A DNA stretch of 37,215 nucleotides from Planctomycetaceae bacterium (GCA_002709225.1 PAQH01000128.1:1-37215); one strand, 5' to 3'; shown: positions 1 to 9,320, numbered from the stretch's first letter. Made by a program: numbers and translations. The notes: generated from the sequence alone by a model not told the origin.

Positions 1-75
1 GTCCTCGGTCACTGCGTCCTCGGTCACTGCGTCCTCGGTCACTGCGTCCTCGGTCACTGCGTCCTCGGTCACTGC
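1..75 (-). repeat. 15-bp tandem repeat, five copies, coding (GRSDR)n
   Basis: The unit GTCCTCGGTCACTGC is repeated five times without change from base 1, and the first 4-5 bases of a sixth copy follow before the sequence diverges. The unit is a multiple of three and encodes the pentapeptide GRSDR on the minus strand, so copy-number change would keep the frame. The array probably continues beyond the window. Confidence 0.95.
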
Positions 76-913
76 GTCCGGTCGATGATCGCCGGGCACT
101 CGAACTGCCTTCTTCATCACTACGTTGAATCGCATATCGTGTCGCAAGCTCCATACGCGTTAGTTTGCCGTCTCCATTTCGATCGTGTTGTTCCCAACCG
201 GAACGCCAACGCACTCTGCGGATCTCATCCTGGTCCAATACACCATCTTGATTTCGATCATAACGCGAAAGCGTGTTTTCTGCCTCGCGCAGATCTTCCG
301 GAGTCTTTTCGACACTAAATTGCTCTTGCTCTGGCCCAAACCCAAGCGGAGGCTCGTTCAACTCATCAATCCCGAACCCGGGCACCAATGGCTCAACCGC
401 CGATGACGAAGAACTCGACCGTTCTTCACGCCCGCCACCGCGTATGTCGCGCGCCAATCGTTCGATGGAGATAGGTCGTCCTGCCGGAGGTAGGTTCGGA
501 ATACGGTCGCGCATTCGATCCAAAATAAACCGAGCAGGCCCTTCCTGCTCGCTGGCATCCAGCGTCCCATCCCCGTTGCGATCTAACCGTCGGAGAAAAC
601 TAGTCGGATCAAATCCCCCACGACCACCACGTTCACGACCACCACGCCCGCCGCCCCAGCCACCGCGACTACTACCGCCGCCCCAGCCACCGCGACTGCG
701 CCCGCCACCCCAGCCGCCACGACTGCTACCGCCGCCCCAGCTACCTCGTTCACCACGACCACGGTCGCTTCGTTCACCACGACCACGGTCACTTCGTTCG
801 CCACGACCACGGTCGCTACCGCGGCGCTGCGCTGAAGCCAAGTTGGGAAGTAGCTGAATCACAGCCAGAAGAAGCAACGTAATCGACCATTGCATCACTC
901 GGGTAGCAGACAT
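1..913 (-). CDS. Secreted EF-hand protein with Gly/Arg-rich region, partial (C-terminus off left edge)
   Basis: Reading the minus strand from an ATG at 913-911 gives 304 codons with no stop up to the window edge. A strong ribosome site (AAGAGGA, 927-921) lies 7 nt before the ATG. The first ~27 residues form a signal peptide (hydrophobic core ITLLLLAVIQLL, cleavage near ASA-Q). Next comes a Gly/Arg/Ser/Trp-rich stretch (GRGERSDR and RGGWGGG repeats, about residues 28-100). Three EF-hand calcium loops follow: DRNGDGTLDASE, DRNQDGVLDQDE and DRNGDGKLTRME. The protein leaves the window inside a (GRSDR)n repeat encoded by a 15-bp tandem unit. Secreted or periplasmic calcium binding is inferred; such EF-hand proteins are frequent in planctomycetes. 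The true length is unknown. Plus-strand proline-rich frames here are shadows of this gene. Confidence 0.88.
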   Translation of the reverse strand, partial: MSATRVMQWSITLLLLAVIQLLPNLASAQRRGSDRGRGERSDRGRGERSDRGRGERGSWGGGSSRGGWGGGRSRGGWGGGSSRGGWGGGRGGRERGGRGGFDPTSFLRRLDRNGDGTLDASEQEGPARFILDRMRDRIPNLPPAGRPISIERLARDIRGGGREERSSSSSSAVEPLVPGFGIDELNEPPLGFGPEQEQFSVEKTPEDLREAENTLSRYDRNQDGVLDQDEIRRVRWRSGWEQHDRNGDGKLTRMELATRYAIQRSDEEGSSSARRSSTGRSDRGRSDRGRSDRGRSDRGRSDRG

Positions 914-1662
914 CGATCGTTCCTCTTAATCCAGAAACCGGGGGTCTTGCTGGCGGCGTGCCGAAACGTCCCTAGCGAGTTTGCGCGAACACTTTCTTAT
1001 TCTCACAGGAATTTCGCCTTAGTACCAGCTCCTTATCGTATTTCCAACCACATATTAGACGTCAAACAGTACGAATACCGGTATTTTCGTCACACCAATC
1101 CCCGGTCACGCCGCAGTAAAACCTAATAGCGGGCCGCACATCCGCTTCGCTGTCATCCCGGCTTGACTTCACGTGCACTGGAAAACGCGAAACACGCTAG
1201 AGCCGGCTGCTCTTAAAGTCGGGCAGCAACCCGGTTTCTGCGGTCACAAACAAACGTAAAAGACTGCATTTCAGCCTGAGAACGCCTTCTTGCTTTAGCG
1301 CCCATTTCATTGGCGATAAAGCGAAAGGCCGGTCACGCCGGGATAAACTGGGGGATACCGAGAGGGAAACAAGGCAGCTGCGCGGCTCACCATGGTCGCT
1401 CGTATTCCCAACGTTCCGTCTAGTGACGTGATGGTTGTGATCACGGCGAGGCGGTCTTCTTAGTTCGCGGGGCCTATGGCGCCTCTTGCCATGCCTTGTC
1501 AAACGCACTCCGGGAACGGTCGAAGGGCGGCCTCGTTACGACTCCTTCGCTCAGCAGACGAGCATGGTTTCCTGTCAGTGCCAGCGCGCCTTCGGCGTCA
1601 ATACCAGGCACAGTTGGCGTCGTACCTGTCGCGCAATAACCATTGTCCAGAGCGGACCGCAG
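914..1662. other. Gene-poor spacer between EF-hand gene and protease gene
   Basis: About 750 bases. The part next to 913 must hold the promoter of the EF-hand gene, but no clear -35/-10 pair is visible. The only longish frame (minus, 1197-1508) has an Arg/His/Ser-rich translation with no recognisable domain or ribosome site, so I do not call it. No tRNA or strong hairpin was recognised. Confidence 0.5.
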
Positions 1663-2787
1663 CTATTCATCACGAGTCCCCATTTGCACTTGAATCACCA
1701 TCCGCCTGGCGTTTCGCAAGACAACAACCTCCACACTGGCATCAACTGGAGTCAATTTCACCTGATTGATCAAGTGGTTGTCGTCTTCGATTTTCACACC
1801 ATCAAACTGAATAATCACATCATCCGGTCTAAGCTCAGCATTCGCAGCGGCTGAATTCTCTGTGACCAGTTTGACCCGCGCACCACCCGGGCTCAATAAA
1901 CCTACCTCACGAGCTGCATCCCTGTCATAGCTGCTATCCAGGTGGACGCCCAAAAACGCGCGTGTGACGTTGCCATGATCAATGAGCTGCTCGGCAACTT
2001 CGTTCGCCAAACGAAGTGGAATAGCAAAACCAATGCCCTCACTGCCGCCACTACTACTTGCAATCGCGGTGTTGATTCCGATCACCTCACCACGCAAATT
2101 CAATAGCGGCCCACCGCTATTACCCGGGTTAATCGCCGCATCCGTTTGCAGAAAGTCTTGCAGCTCTACTTCGGAACCTAAGGTGAGATCACGACGGTTC
2201 TTCGCACTGATAATTCCAAAGGTTACCGAGTGACTCAAACCAAAAGGACTACCAAATGCCAGCACGAAGTCACCGATCTCAGCAGCTTGACTATCGCCCA
2301 ATGGCGCCGATACTAGACGCGCTGCGGCAATTCTCATTACCGCAATATCGGTGATCTCGTCTTTTTCAATCCTGGTTGGTTGAAGCCGCCTGCCATCAGC
2401 CAAGGCGACAACAATGTCAGACTTCGCCGAGTTTCGAATCACATGCCAATTTGTCAGCACATAGAAGGAATTCCTTCGCTTAATGATGACTCCAGCCCCA
2501 GCTTCTGCAACGTCCCTGTCCAATCCGGTCCTGTCAGCTGACTTTCGACTCTCAACGTGAACTACGGAAGGTCTCACAAACCGGATTACTTTCTTGAGCA
2601 AACTGCGTTGGCGACTGACCGCCTCAAATTCTGCCTGGATTTCACCGTAGAGACGATCACGCGCATTTTGTGGATCGCTCACAACTGGTTGTTGGGCAGC
2701 AACTGGCAAAATCAAACCGACCAGCACGCATACGCTCAACGTGGCGCGGAGTACCTTATCAACCTGGCACTTTGCACTTCGTCGCAT
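1663..2787 (-). CDS. HtrA/DegP-type periplasmic serine protease (trypsin-like plus one PDZ domain)
   Basis: A 374-residue protein when started at the ATG at 2787, which puts a typical signal peptide at the N-terminus (hydrophobic LRATLSVCVLVGLILPVAA, then AQQ). The open frame extends 42 codons upstream, but that part is Arg-rich and looks non-coding. The protease domain carries the full triad: H115 in LTNWHVI, D147 in EITDIAV and S224 in GNSGGP. A single C-terminal PDZ domain follows (about 275-370), fewer than the two in DegP. HtrA proteases degrade or chaperone misfolded envelope proteins, so an exported quality-control role is likely. It lies about 200 bp downstream of the DksA-like gene on the same strand; co-transcription is possible but not shown. 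Confidence 0.92.
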   Translation of the reverse strand: MRRSAKCQVDKVLRATLSVCVLVGLILPVAAQQPVVSDPQNARDRLYGEIQAEFEAVSRQRSLLKKVIRFVRPSVVHVESRKSADRTGLDRDVAEAGAGVIIKRRNSFYVLTNWHVIRNSAKSDIVVALADGRRLQPTRIEKDEITDIAVMRIAAARLVSAPLGDSQAAEIGDFVLAFGSPFGLSHSVTFGIISAKNRRDLTLGSEVELQDFLQTDAAINPGNSGGPLLNLRGEVIGINTAIASSSGGSEGIGFAIPLRLANEVAEQLIDHGNVTRAFLGVHLDSSYDRDAAREVGLLSPGGARVKLVTENSAAANAELRPDDVIIQFDGVKIEDDNHLINQVKLTPVDASVEVVVLRNARRMVIQVQMGTRDE

Positions 2788-2984
2788 GGCAAGTTCCCGC
2801 GAGCCGTCGGCTGGAGCAGAGAGTAAATCGCGCGCGCGGCGACCAAATCCTGGCACGCAACGCGACCCACTGTGGATCGCGACAACACGCAAATTGCGCA
2901 CGCCCCTGCGCACCTGGGAGTGTGCCTTCTCAATCCACTCGAAGAAGATTACACCTCTGGTCGCGCCGCAGCTGAATAGACAAA

Positions 2985-3434
2985 TCAGGTCGCGTCCATT
3001 TCCAGATCGCTGATCATGATTTCGTTCTCGCCAGCAGCAGGGTCAATCAACCTTCCCCAATCCGAACTGTCAGTTAGATCTCTCCCTGACTTCTCGATCT
3101 CTTGCTGACACTCAATACACACGATTGCATAGGGCAGTGCTTGCATTCGAGCCAAGGGAATTGGCTTCTCACAACCTTGGCAAAGGCCATAACGACCTTC
3201 ACGCATTTGCTCCAATGCATTCTCGATTTGAGCCAATTCCCGACTCTCAACTTCAGCCAGTTGAGAGTTGATTTCGTCATGCGCGTTATCTAACGCAGCA
3301 TCAAGAACATCACCTCGCGATTGATCGCGAAGAGCCTGCAAAGAACTCAAGTCTCCCGCCAGCGCCTTACGAAGGGCGTCTCGACGTCGGATCAGTATCT
3401 GCCCCAAGCCCTGAATTGCCTCGTTTCGTGACAT
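2985..3434 (-). CDS. DksA/TraR-family C4 zinc-finger protein
   Basis: A 149-residue protein. The ATG at 3434 is preceded by AGAGG at 5-nt spacing, so it is preferred over an in-frame GTG at 3452. The N-terminal two thirds is predicted helical with charged heptads (about 10-80), like the DksA coiled coil. The C-terminal part holds the zinc finger CQGC...CIEC (C85, C88, C106, C109). Proteins of this family bind RNA polymerase through the secondary channel and modulate transcription. The acidic residues at the coiled-coil tip that define true DksA cannot be assigned safely by eye, so the family name is firm but stringent-response function is inference. Confidence 0.9.
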   Translation of the reverse strand: MSRNEAIQGLGQILIRRRDALRKALAGDLSSLQALRDQSRGDVLDAALDNAHDEINSQLAEVESRELAQIENALEQMREGRYGLCQGCEKPIPLARMQALPYAIVCIECQQEIEKSGRDLTDSSDWGRLIDPAAGENEIMISDLEMDAT

Positions 3435-3524
3435 ATTAGCCTCTACCTTCACGATTCAACGTTGACGCACGTCACATATGAACGGGTGCAAAACCGCCTG
3501 CCACTGCCGCTCCGGGTTGCAACG

Positions 3525-3553
3525 ACCGGGATTACAAACAACCGGGATTACAA
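3525..3553. repeat. Two-copy direct repeat, 16-bp period
   Basis: ACCGGGATTACAA occurs at 3525-3537 and 3541-3553, separated by three bases. It is non-coding, about 90 bp upstream of the DksA-like start. Two copies alone are weak evidence of function. Confidence 0.7.
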
Positions 3554-4011
3554 CGGCACAAAACTATAGTGCGCATAGCGGCGCAAGGCGAACGAAATAG
3601 AACCGCATACGAAGAATCGCATACCGGCCCAAGCAACGTAACGTAACGCCTTACCCCCCAATAACACTTGCAACAACGAAGACCTTTTGGGACTGCGCCC
3701 GGCAGATAAAAAGCGAGCAGTCGGCAGTAGAACTACGAGGTTCACCCGTTCCTACTGGCCGCAGCACTACTGCAATTCTCCCCCCTGGAACAATCGTCCT
3801 CACTGGTTGCCTTTCGATAATCGACACATCCGGCACAGAGATACAACCGTTTTTGTGACATTTCGCCATGTTTCGCGGCTCAGTCTTCACAAACAGGGGT
3901 CAAAGTCACCAACCAATTCCCTGACTTGCGAAATTTGACTCGTTTTCCATTGCGACCTATAGGTCTCTGATGGGGTGGACCTGCCGAGCCTGGTCGCCTT
4001 GGCTCTGAACT

Positions 4012-4027
4012 TGCACATCGATGTGCA
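4012..4027. promoter_or_regulatory. Perfect 16-bp palindrome, possible operator
   Basis: TGCACATCGATGTGCA reads identically on both strands. Perfect dyads of this size are typical binding sites for dimeric helix-turn-helix repressors. It lies about 80-100 bp before the start of the doubtful ORF at 4109. The cognate regulator is unknown, and chance cannot be excluded from one copy. Confidence 0.35.
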
Positions 4028-4108
4028 GTACACCACGGGTCAGGAGCCTCCTACAAACAGACACAAAACAAGCTGCTCCCCTGCGCCTTCCTGACCGAAG
4101 TGTTTGCC

Positions 4109-4759
4109 ATGCCTGATTACCCTCACGCACATCCACCTTTAACGCTAACCGCAGCCCACCTACAGACCAGTAATGGCATCGCCAACGAACGCAAGTTTCC
4201 AACCTTCAACGCTGTTGGGTTAGCTTTCCAGCCTACCGGTAGTTCAGACCTGTCCGACGACCATGGCGACAGCACTGATCTGAAAACAAATGAACCACCC
4301 ACTAACTCCAATCCCAATTTCCAACTAACGACCATGGCGGCTTACTTGACGAACCTGAAAAATGGTACCCAACCGGTATCCAACGCAAACCAAGAGAAGG
4401 TCGGGGCCCGCAGCCGACACAGCCTCGCTTCATCTTGTCCGTCAAAGTCAAAAGCAATAGCACTGGAAACTGAAATAGCACCTCACTCACGACACAAAAA
4501 GCAACAACCACCAAGTCTGCTCAACCCAACCAGTCACGTTTGCTCAGACACCCTCCAAATTCAGCTCGCGCCGCTCAGAAGTTTGGCAAACGAAGTTGCA
4601 AGAAACGCCGTCCTCGCATCGTGTCGCCGCAGGCGTGTACTACGAAAACTGGCGTGTTTCGCAACAGGTTTGCTGGCGATTTATACTGCGTACTATCTGT
4701 ACGGTACGCTGGAACCTACTGCGTGGCCCATTTCTTGGCCCCTGGTATGGTCACGTTAG
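4109..4759 (+). CDS. Hypothetical protein with C-terminal membrane segment (doubtful)
   Basis: An open frame of 216 codons from the ATG at 4109 (a GTG at 4100 is also in frame). I do not recognise it. The first ~170 residues are rich in Asn, Thr, Ser and Pro with no domain. An Arg cluster (SCRRRRVLRKL) is followed by a hydrophobic segment, ACFATGLLAIYTAYYLYG, that could be a membrane anchor with the Arg cluster on the cytoplasmic side. No good ribosome site precedes either start. It is the longest frame in an otherwise empty 1.5-kb spacer, which argues mildly for a real gene; the lack of a domain and of a Shine-Dalgarno sequence argues against. Confidence 0.35.
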   Translation: MPDYPHAHPPLTLTAAHLQTSNGIANERKFPTFNAVGLAFQPTGSSDLSDDHGDSTDLKTNEPPTNSNPNFQLTTMAAYLTNLKNGTQPVSNANQEKVGARSRHSLASSCPSKSKAIALETEIAPHSRHKKQQPPSLLNPTSHVCSDTLQIQLAPLRSLANEVARNAVLASCRRRRVLRKLACFATGLLAIYTAYYLYGTLEPTAWPISWPLVWSR

Positions 4760-4989
4760 GGTGGAACAGGGTAGGGTGTTGGCATTATTCAGTCTTCACC
4801 ATCGTGACGCACCCGCCAACCGTCCTCCTGTGTCAATCCTGTCAAACCGGACAGGCCCCTCCACCAACCCGAGGCGTTGGAACGGAATTAGATTGCAACT
4901 GCAGGGCCGTCTGTAAACAAGCTGTAACCACGCGGTAAAATCATCAATCCCCAGCCTATTTGATTGCCTTCTTCGCACTAGCAACACCT

Positions 4990-6021
4990 ATGACACTCCA
5001 TCAAGCCGTCTTGATTCCCGGTGACGGAATTGGTCCCGAGGTCGCCGAGTCTGTCATCCGCATTCTGGAAGCTGCCGAGGCCCCCGTCAGTTTCACGCGA
5101 TTTTCCGCTGGACTGGCCGCACTTGAAAACGGCCAGGACGCATTACCTACCGAGACTTTGGAAGCCATCCAACATCTAGGAGTCGCACTAAAAGGCCCTT
5201 GCACCACACCCGTTGGCAGGGGATTTCAGTCCGTCAATGTTCAGTTGCGTAAACAACTGCGTCTGTACGCCGCAGTTCGTCCAGTGCGGAATTTGGCCGG
5301 TGTCTCCAGCCGTTTTGAAGACATCGACTTGGTCGTAATTCGTGAAAACACTGAAGGACTTTATAGTGGCGTAGAAAATCAGGTAACTGACGATGTGGTG
5401 ATGAGTATGAAGGTGGCGACCGAAACAGCTTGCATGCGCATTGCGCAATGGACATTCCGTTTCGCGACTAAACGCAAGCGTGATAAGATCACCGTCTTCC
5501 ACAAAGCCAATATTATGAAAATGACGGATGGCTTGTTCCTACAGTGTGCCAGACACGTACACGAACATGACTACCCGAACATCGAATATGAAGAAGCGAT
5601 AATCGACGCCGGATGCATGAAGCTTGTCCAGGACCCCACACAATTCGATATCCTGCTCCTGGAAAACCTCTATGGCGATGTCGTAAGTGATCTCTGTGCC
5701 GGGCTAGTTGGTGGCCTAGGTGTTGTACCTGGGGCTAATTTTGGAGACGACCAGGCAGTTTTCGAAGCCGTACATGGCTCCGCACCCGACATCGCTGGCC
5801 AAGGTATTGCGAACCCTCTCGCGTTGTTAATGTCGGCCGTGATGATGCTGAATTACCTCAACGACACACGTGGCGACGACGCCTGTAAAACCGTAGCAAC
5901 TCGACTCAAACGCGCATACAACCAGACACTCCTCGAAAGACAAACCACACGAGACCTGGGAGGGTCCCTTAACACACAGGAGTTTACCGAGGCCGTCATC
6001 CAAAGAATTCCGGCAACGTAA
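4990..6021 (+). CDS. icd: NAD-dependent isocitrate dehydrogenase (isocitrate/isopropylmalate dehydrogenase family)
   Basis: A 343-residue protein from the ATG at 4990; an upstream TTG at 4960 would add ten unlikely residues. The whole length aligns from memory with mitochondrial-type NAD-IDH catalytic subunits: LIPGDGIGPEV at 8-18, the substrate loop with S81, N83 and R87, R97, R118 in IRENTEGLYSG, Y125, K172 in HKANIMKM, and the metal aspartates D206, D230 and D234. The later motifs EAVHGSAPDIAG and ANPLALLMSAVMML are also present. The reaction is oxidative decarboxylation of isocitrate to 2-oxoglutarate in the TCA cycle. The IRENTEG motif and close match to IDH3 favour isocitrate over isopropylmalate; homoisocitrate-type activity is a remote alternative. 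The gene ends 26 bp before the end of the opposing DUF1501 gene. Confidence 0.85.
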   Translation: MTLHQAVLIPGDGIGPEVAESVIRILEAAEAPVSFTRFSAGLAALENGQDALPTETLEAIQHLGVALKGPCTTPVGRGFQSVNVQLRKQLRLYAAVRPVRNLAGVSSRFEDIDLVVIRENTEGLYSGVENQVTDDVVMSMKVATETACMRIAQWTFRFATKRKRDKITVFHKANIMKMTDGLFLQCARHVHEHDYPNIEYEEAIIDAGCMKLVQDPTQFDILLLENLYGDVVSDLCAGLVGGLGVVPGANFGDDQAVFEAVHGSAPDIAGQGIANPLALLMSAVMMLNYLNDTRGDDACKTVATRLKRAYNQTLLERQTTRDLGGSLNTQEFTEAVIQRIPAT

Positions 6022-6047
6022 CCCCTGGCAAACATAAGCTCGCAATA

Positions 6048-7499
6048 CTAGAGCAATATGTCGTTGACAACTTGACCAGCGACATCTGTCAAACGGTAGT
6101 CCCGACCACGGAACCGGTAAACCAGTCGTTCATGGTCAATTCCGAGACAAGCCAAGATCGTCGCTTGCAGATCGTGCACGTGGACCGGATTCTCAACAAT
6201 GTTGTAGGAGAAGTCATCGGTTTTTCCATAGACGAACCCTGGGCGGATTCCTCCACCCGCTAACCAAGCGGAAAAGCAACGCGGATGATGATCACGACCG
6301 TAGTTTTCAGCAGTTAATTCACCTTGGCAGTAAGCAGTACGGCCGAACTCGCCGGCCCAGACGACCAAAGTGTCCTCTAACAATCCGCGTTGTTTCAAAT
6401 CCAGTACCAATGCCGCCGACGCCTGGTCCGTTTCGCGACATTTTCCTTGGATTCGAGTGGGGAGATTAAGGTGGTGATCCCAGCCCCGGTGAAACAGTTG
6501 TACAAAACGCACTCCACGCTCAATCAAACGTCGTGCCAACAGGCAATTTGCCGCATAGGTTCCGGGAGTCCGCGCATCTTCTCCGTAAAACGCAAGTGTC
6601 TCGGCTGACTCCGCTGAGAGGTCGGTCAATTCGGGGACGGAAGTCTGCATCCGGTACGCCAACTCCGCCTGTTCAATACGTGACTGGATCGCAGGGTCAG
6701 CATACCGTTCGAACTGTAAACGGTTTAGATTCGCCTGCGCATCAAGCAGACGTCGGCGCATCTGTGCGTCAATTCCAGCCGGATTCGAAAGATACAGCAG
6801 TGGTTCACGTCCACCACGAAACTTCACGCCCTGATGACGACTGGGAAGAAAACCCGCACTCCACAGCCGTCCAAACAATGGTTGATCGCCAGGACTGCCC
6901 CCTGAGATCATGACAACGAAATGTGGCAAGTTTTCGTTTTCAGCCCCCAAACCATACCCCAACCACGCTCCAATGCTGGGGCGTCCTGCCTGCTGACTTC
7001 CAGTCTGCATGAAAGTGATCGCCGGATCGTGATTGATTGCTTCTGTGTGCAGTGAGCGTACCAGGCAAATCTCATCGCAAATTTGTGCGGTGTTGGGCAA
7101 CAGTTCACTTAGGCCCATTCCAGACGTCCCATGGCGAGCAAAACGAAACATCGACGAAACGATCGGTCTGGTCGGTTGGTCCGAGGTCATGCTCGTCAAA
7201 CGTTGTCCCATACGGACTGATGGCGGCAAATCCTGACCGTGCGCTCGCCGCAGTCGAGGCTTGGGGTCGAATAAATCCAGCTGTGACGGCGCTCCCGACT
7301 GCAACAGGAAAATGACCCGTTTCGCCCTAGCCAATGGCCCACTATCGAGAAATGAACCCGCGGTTCCAGCCTGCTGGGCTTGCCCGGCCAGCAAGGTCGC
7401 CCACGCTGAAGCCCCAATACCGCCCGCGGCGCGCTCGAGAAATTCTCGCCTTGGAAACAGGCGTTGCCCAGTCGGTGGTACCGCCACGCCAATTTTCAT
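6048..7499 (-). CDS. DUF1501 secreted protein, Tat-type signal
   Basis: A 483-residue protein. The ATG at 7499 is preceded by GGAG at 7-nt spacing, which decides the start over an upstream TTG at 7526. The N-terminus has a twin-arginine motif (FPRREFLERAAGG, R17-R18) followed by a short Ala/Gly-rich hydrophobic stretch. Family hallmarks follow: VIFLLQSGAPSQLDLFDPKP, LVRSLHTEAINHDPA, WDHHLNLP, VVWAGEFGRT and DHHPRCFSAWLAGGGIRPG. DUF1501 is related to the alkaline phosphatase/sulfatase fold and is greatly expanded in planctomycetes. It usually sits beside DUF1549/DUF1553 cytochrome-like genes, but none is seen here. The substrate is unknown. It lies 245 bp downstream of the dehydratase gene on the same strand. 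Confidence 0.88.
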   Translation of the reverse strand: MKIGVAVPPTGQRLFPRREFLERAAGGIGASAWATLLAGQAQQAGTAGSFLDSGPLARAKRVIFLLQSGAPSQLDLFDPKPRLRRAHGQDLPPSVRMGQRLTSMTSDQPTRPIVSSMFRFARHGTSGMGLSELLPNTAQICDEICLVRSLHTEAINHDPAITFMQTGSQQAGRPSIGAWLGYGLGAENENLPHFVVMISGGSPGDQPLFGRLWSAGFLPSRHQGVKFRGGREPLLYLSNPAGIDAQMRRRLLDAQANLNRLQFERYADPAIQSRIEQAELAYRMQTSVPELTDLSAESAETLAFYGEDARTPGTYAANCLLARRLIERGVRFVQLFHRGWDHHLNLPTRIQGKCRETDQASAALVLDLKQRGLLEDTLVVWAGEFGRTAYCQGELTAENYGRDHHPRCFSAWLAGGGIRPGFVYGKTDDFSYNIVENPVHVHDLQATILACLGIDHERLVYRFRGRDYRLTDVAGQVVNDILL

Positions 7500-7744
7500 C
7501 GCAGGACTCCATGCCAAGATCTGCAAATCGGGGCGCCGGCATTGGTTCTGTCAACTGCTCACAAGCGCCATGTGCCCTTCACAATTCTACTCCTACCAAG
7601 CGAACGCAGTGGATGCTGCTTGAACAGGGAGCCTCACACAGGCTTCGGTACCGCAATAACAGCTACAGGTAAGCTATCGACCAAAACTCGAAGCAGCTTT
7701 CGTGTTAAAGAGCGAGCGACTGGCCAATGCAAATCCAACATGCA

Positions 7745-9295
7745 TCACAGAACCGGGCCAACCACCCAGGGAACAAACTCCTCATCACCGATCCCATGTT
7801 GCTCGCTCTTGGGTTGCTCACCACTGGCAACAGCCAGGATTTTCTCATAAATCTCGGCACCAACTTGCTCCACGGTACGTCCCGACAATACCGTGCCTGC
7901 GTCGATATCCATATCGTCACGCATGCGTTCGAACATCGGTGAATTACTCGCTACCTTGATCGAGGGAGTTGGCTTGCAACCAAAACAACTGCCACGACCA
8001 GTGGTAAACACACAAACATTGGCGCCGCCAGCCACCATGCCCGTGACGCTAGGTGGGTCGAATCCGGGCGTATCCATCACAACAAACCCCTTTGAGCTGA
8101 CCGGCTCCGCGTAGTGGTAGACTTCTTCCAAGGCCGTAGAACCGGCTTTGGCAACCGCGCCGAGTGATTTCTCGGCGATCGTCGTCAAACCACCTTCTTT
8201 ATTTCCCACAGACGGATTGTTGTCTAATTCGGCCCCGAATGTTTTCGCATACCACTTCCACCAGTCAATGCGTTCAAGCAGTTTCTCCGCAACTTCCGGT
8301 GTTCGAGCGCGACGGGTGAGCAAGTGTTCCGCGCCGTAAATCTCAGATGTTTCCGCTAGAATCGTAGTTCCGCCACTAGCAACGATCATATCGGAGGCAC
8401 AACCCAGCGCAGCATTCGCTGTGATCCCCGAATTTCCATCTGACCCGCCGCATTCGGTTGCCAAGATTATCTCACTGGCCGGAATAGACTCGCGTTGCGT
8501 GTCATTGGCGTAAGGCAATAGTTCCGCAACTTTTTCGATAGCAGCCTCCGCGGTACGTACGGTGCCCCCCATATCCTGCATAGAAAACACCGGCGGCCTT
8601 TCTGCAGATGCCACCGTTCCTTCGATTTGAATCAGTCCCTGATCTTCCATCAAATAACCCATCGCGCCCTGCTCACAACCCAATCCAATCAACAGGTATG
8701 CACCAATATTCGGGTGACGGGCAATCCCACCCATTACCCGGTTTAAATACTGGTGGTTCAAACCACCAAATTGCATGCCGCAACCCGTGTTGTGTTTAAA
8801 GGCAACAACACCATCAACATTTGGAAATTCCGCCAAGGCAGCTGAACCAAACCGTTCCGCGACGTATTTACTAACCGATGCCGAACAATTCACGGTTGAA
8901 ATGACCGCCAGGTAGTTGCGTGTACCAGATTTGCCATCCGACCGCCGGTATCCCTCGAACGTCCGTCCGGTTAGAGGTTCAGGCGCCGGCGGAATCTCCG
9001 TCGCACTCGCGTATTCTGTCTGGAACTCTCCGAGCCCCAGATTGTGCGAATGCACGTGCCCGCCCGAGTCAACTTTCTGTGTCATAAAACCAATAATCTG
9101 TCCATATTTACGAACCGGTTCACCGCAACCAATACCGGCCAAGGCAATCTTGTGCCCCAATCGCACCTCTTCATTAACGGTAAACGAGTGATCGTCAATC
9201 TGTATTACTTCGCCAGCCTGGAGGTTGCGGGCCGCGACACAGACGTTGTCTTGCGGATGAAGTTGAACTACATCGGTAATGGCATACGAAGACAT
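7745..9295 (-). CDS. UxaA-family dehydratase (altronate/galactarate type)
   Basis: A 516-residue protein, close to UxaA and GarD in length. The N-terminal SAF domain (about 8-85) ends in GGHVHSHN, where the His residues are likely metal or substrate ligands. The large C-terminal domain starts at FEGYRRSDGKSGTRN (113-127) and carries NTGCGMQFGG, LIGLGCEQ, ECGGSDGNSGITANAALG, NPSVGNKEGGLTT, EKSLGAVAKAG and FTTGRGSCFGCKPTPSIKVASNS. These match metal-dependent sugar-acid dehydratases that turn altronate or galactarate into 2-keto-3-deoxy acids. The sequence has traits of both UxaA (SGITAN) and GarD (LTGRTFEGYR), so I cannot choose the substrate. No hexuronate pathway partner is adjacent. Sugar-acid catabolism fits a marine polysaccharide degrader. 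Confidence 0.85.
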   Translation of the reverse strand: MSSYAITDVVQLHPQDNVCVAARNLQAGEVIQIDDHSFTVNEEVRLGHKIALAGIGCGEPVRKYGQIIGFMTQKVDSGGHVHSHNLGLGEFQTEYASATEIPPAPEPLTGRTFEGYRRSDGKSGTRNYLAVISTVNCSASVSKYVAERFGSAALAEFPNVDGVVAFKHNTGCGMQFGGLNHQYLNRVMGGIARHPNIGAYLLIGLGCEQGAMGYLMEDQGLIQIEGTVASAERPPVFSMQDMGGTVRTAEAAIEKVAELLPYANDTQRESIPASEIILATECGGSDGNSGITANAALGCASDMIVASGGTTILAETSEIYGAEHLLTRRARTPEVAEKLLERIDWWKWYAKTFGAELDNNPSVGNKEGGLTTIAEKSLGAVAKAGSTALEEVYHYAEPVSSKGFVVMDTPGFDPPSVTGMVAGGANVCVFTTGRGSCFGCKPTPSIKVASNSPMFERMRDDMDIDAGTVLSGRTVEQVGAEIYEKILAVASGEQPKSEQHGIGDEEFVPWVVGPVL

Positions 9296-9320
9296 GCAAA
9301 CAACTCACTGATTTCGGTAA

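Larger units (their letters stand above)
3435..4108. other. Non-coding spacer upstream of DksA-like gene
   Basis: About 670 bases with no convincing gene; minus-strand frames at 3548-3745 and 3651-3890 overlap each other and carry no domain. It holds a two-copy 16-bp direct repeat (accgggattacaa at 3525 and 3541) and a perfect 16-bp palindrome at 4012-4027. The promoter of the DksA-like gene should lie close to 3435. Confidence 0.5.

Noticed and set aside
273..857. Plus-strand 194-codon proline/arginine-rich frame
   Set aside because: It is the complement of the Gly/Arg-rich EF-hand gene, which has a signal peptide, EF-hands and a strong ribosome site on the minus strand.
1197..1508. Minus-strand 103-codon frame in the first spacer
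   Set aside because: Arg/His/Ser-rich, no domain, no ribosome site; overlapped by other equally poor frames.
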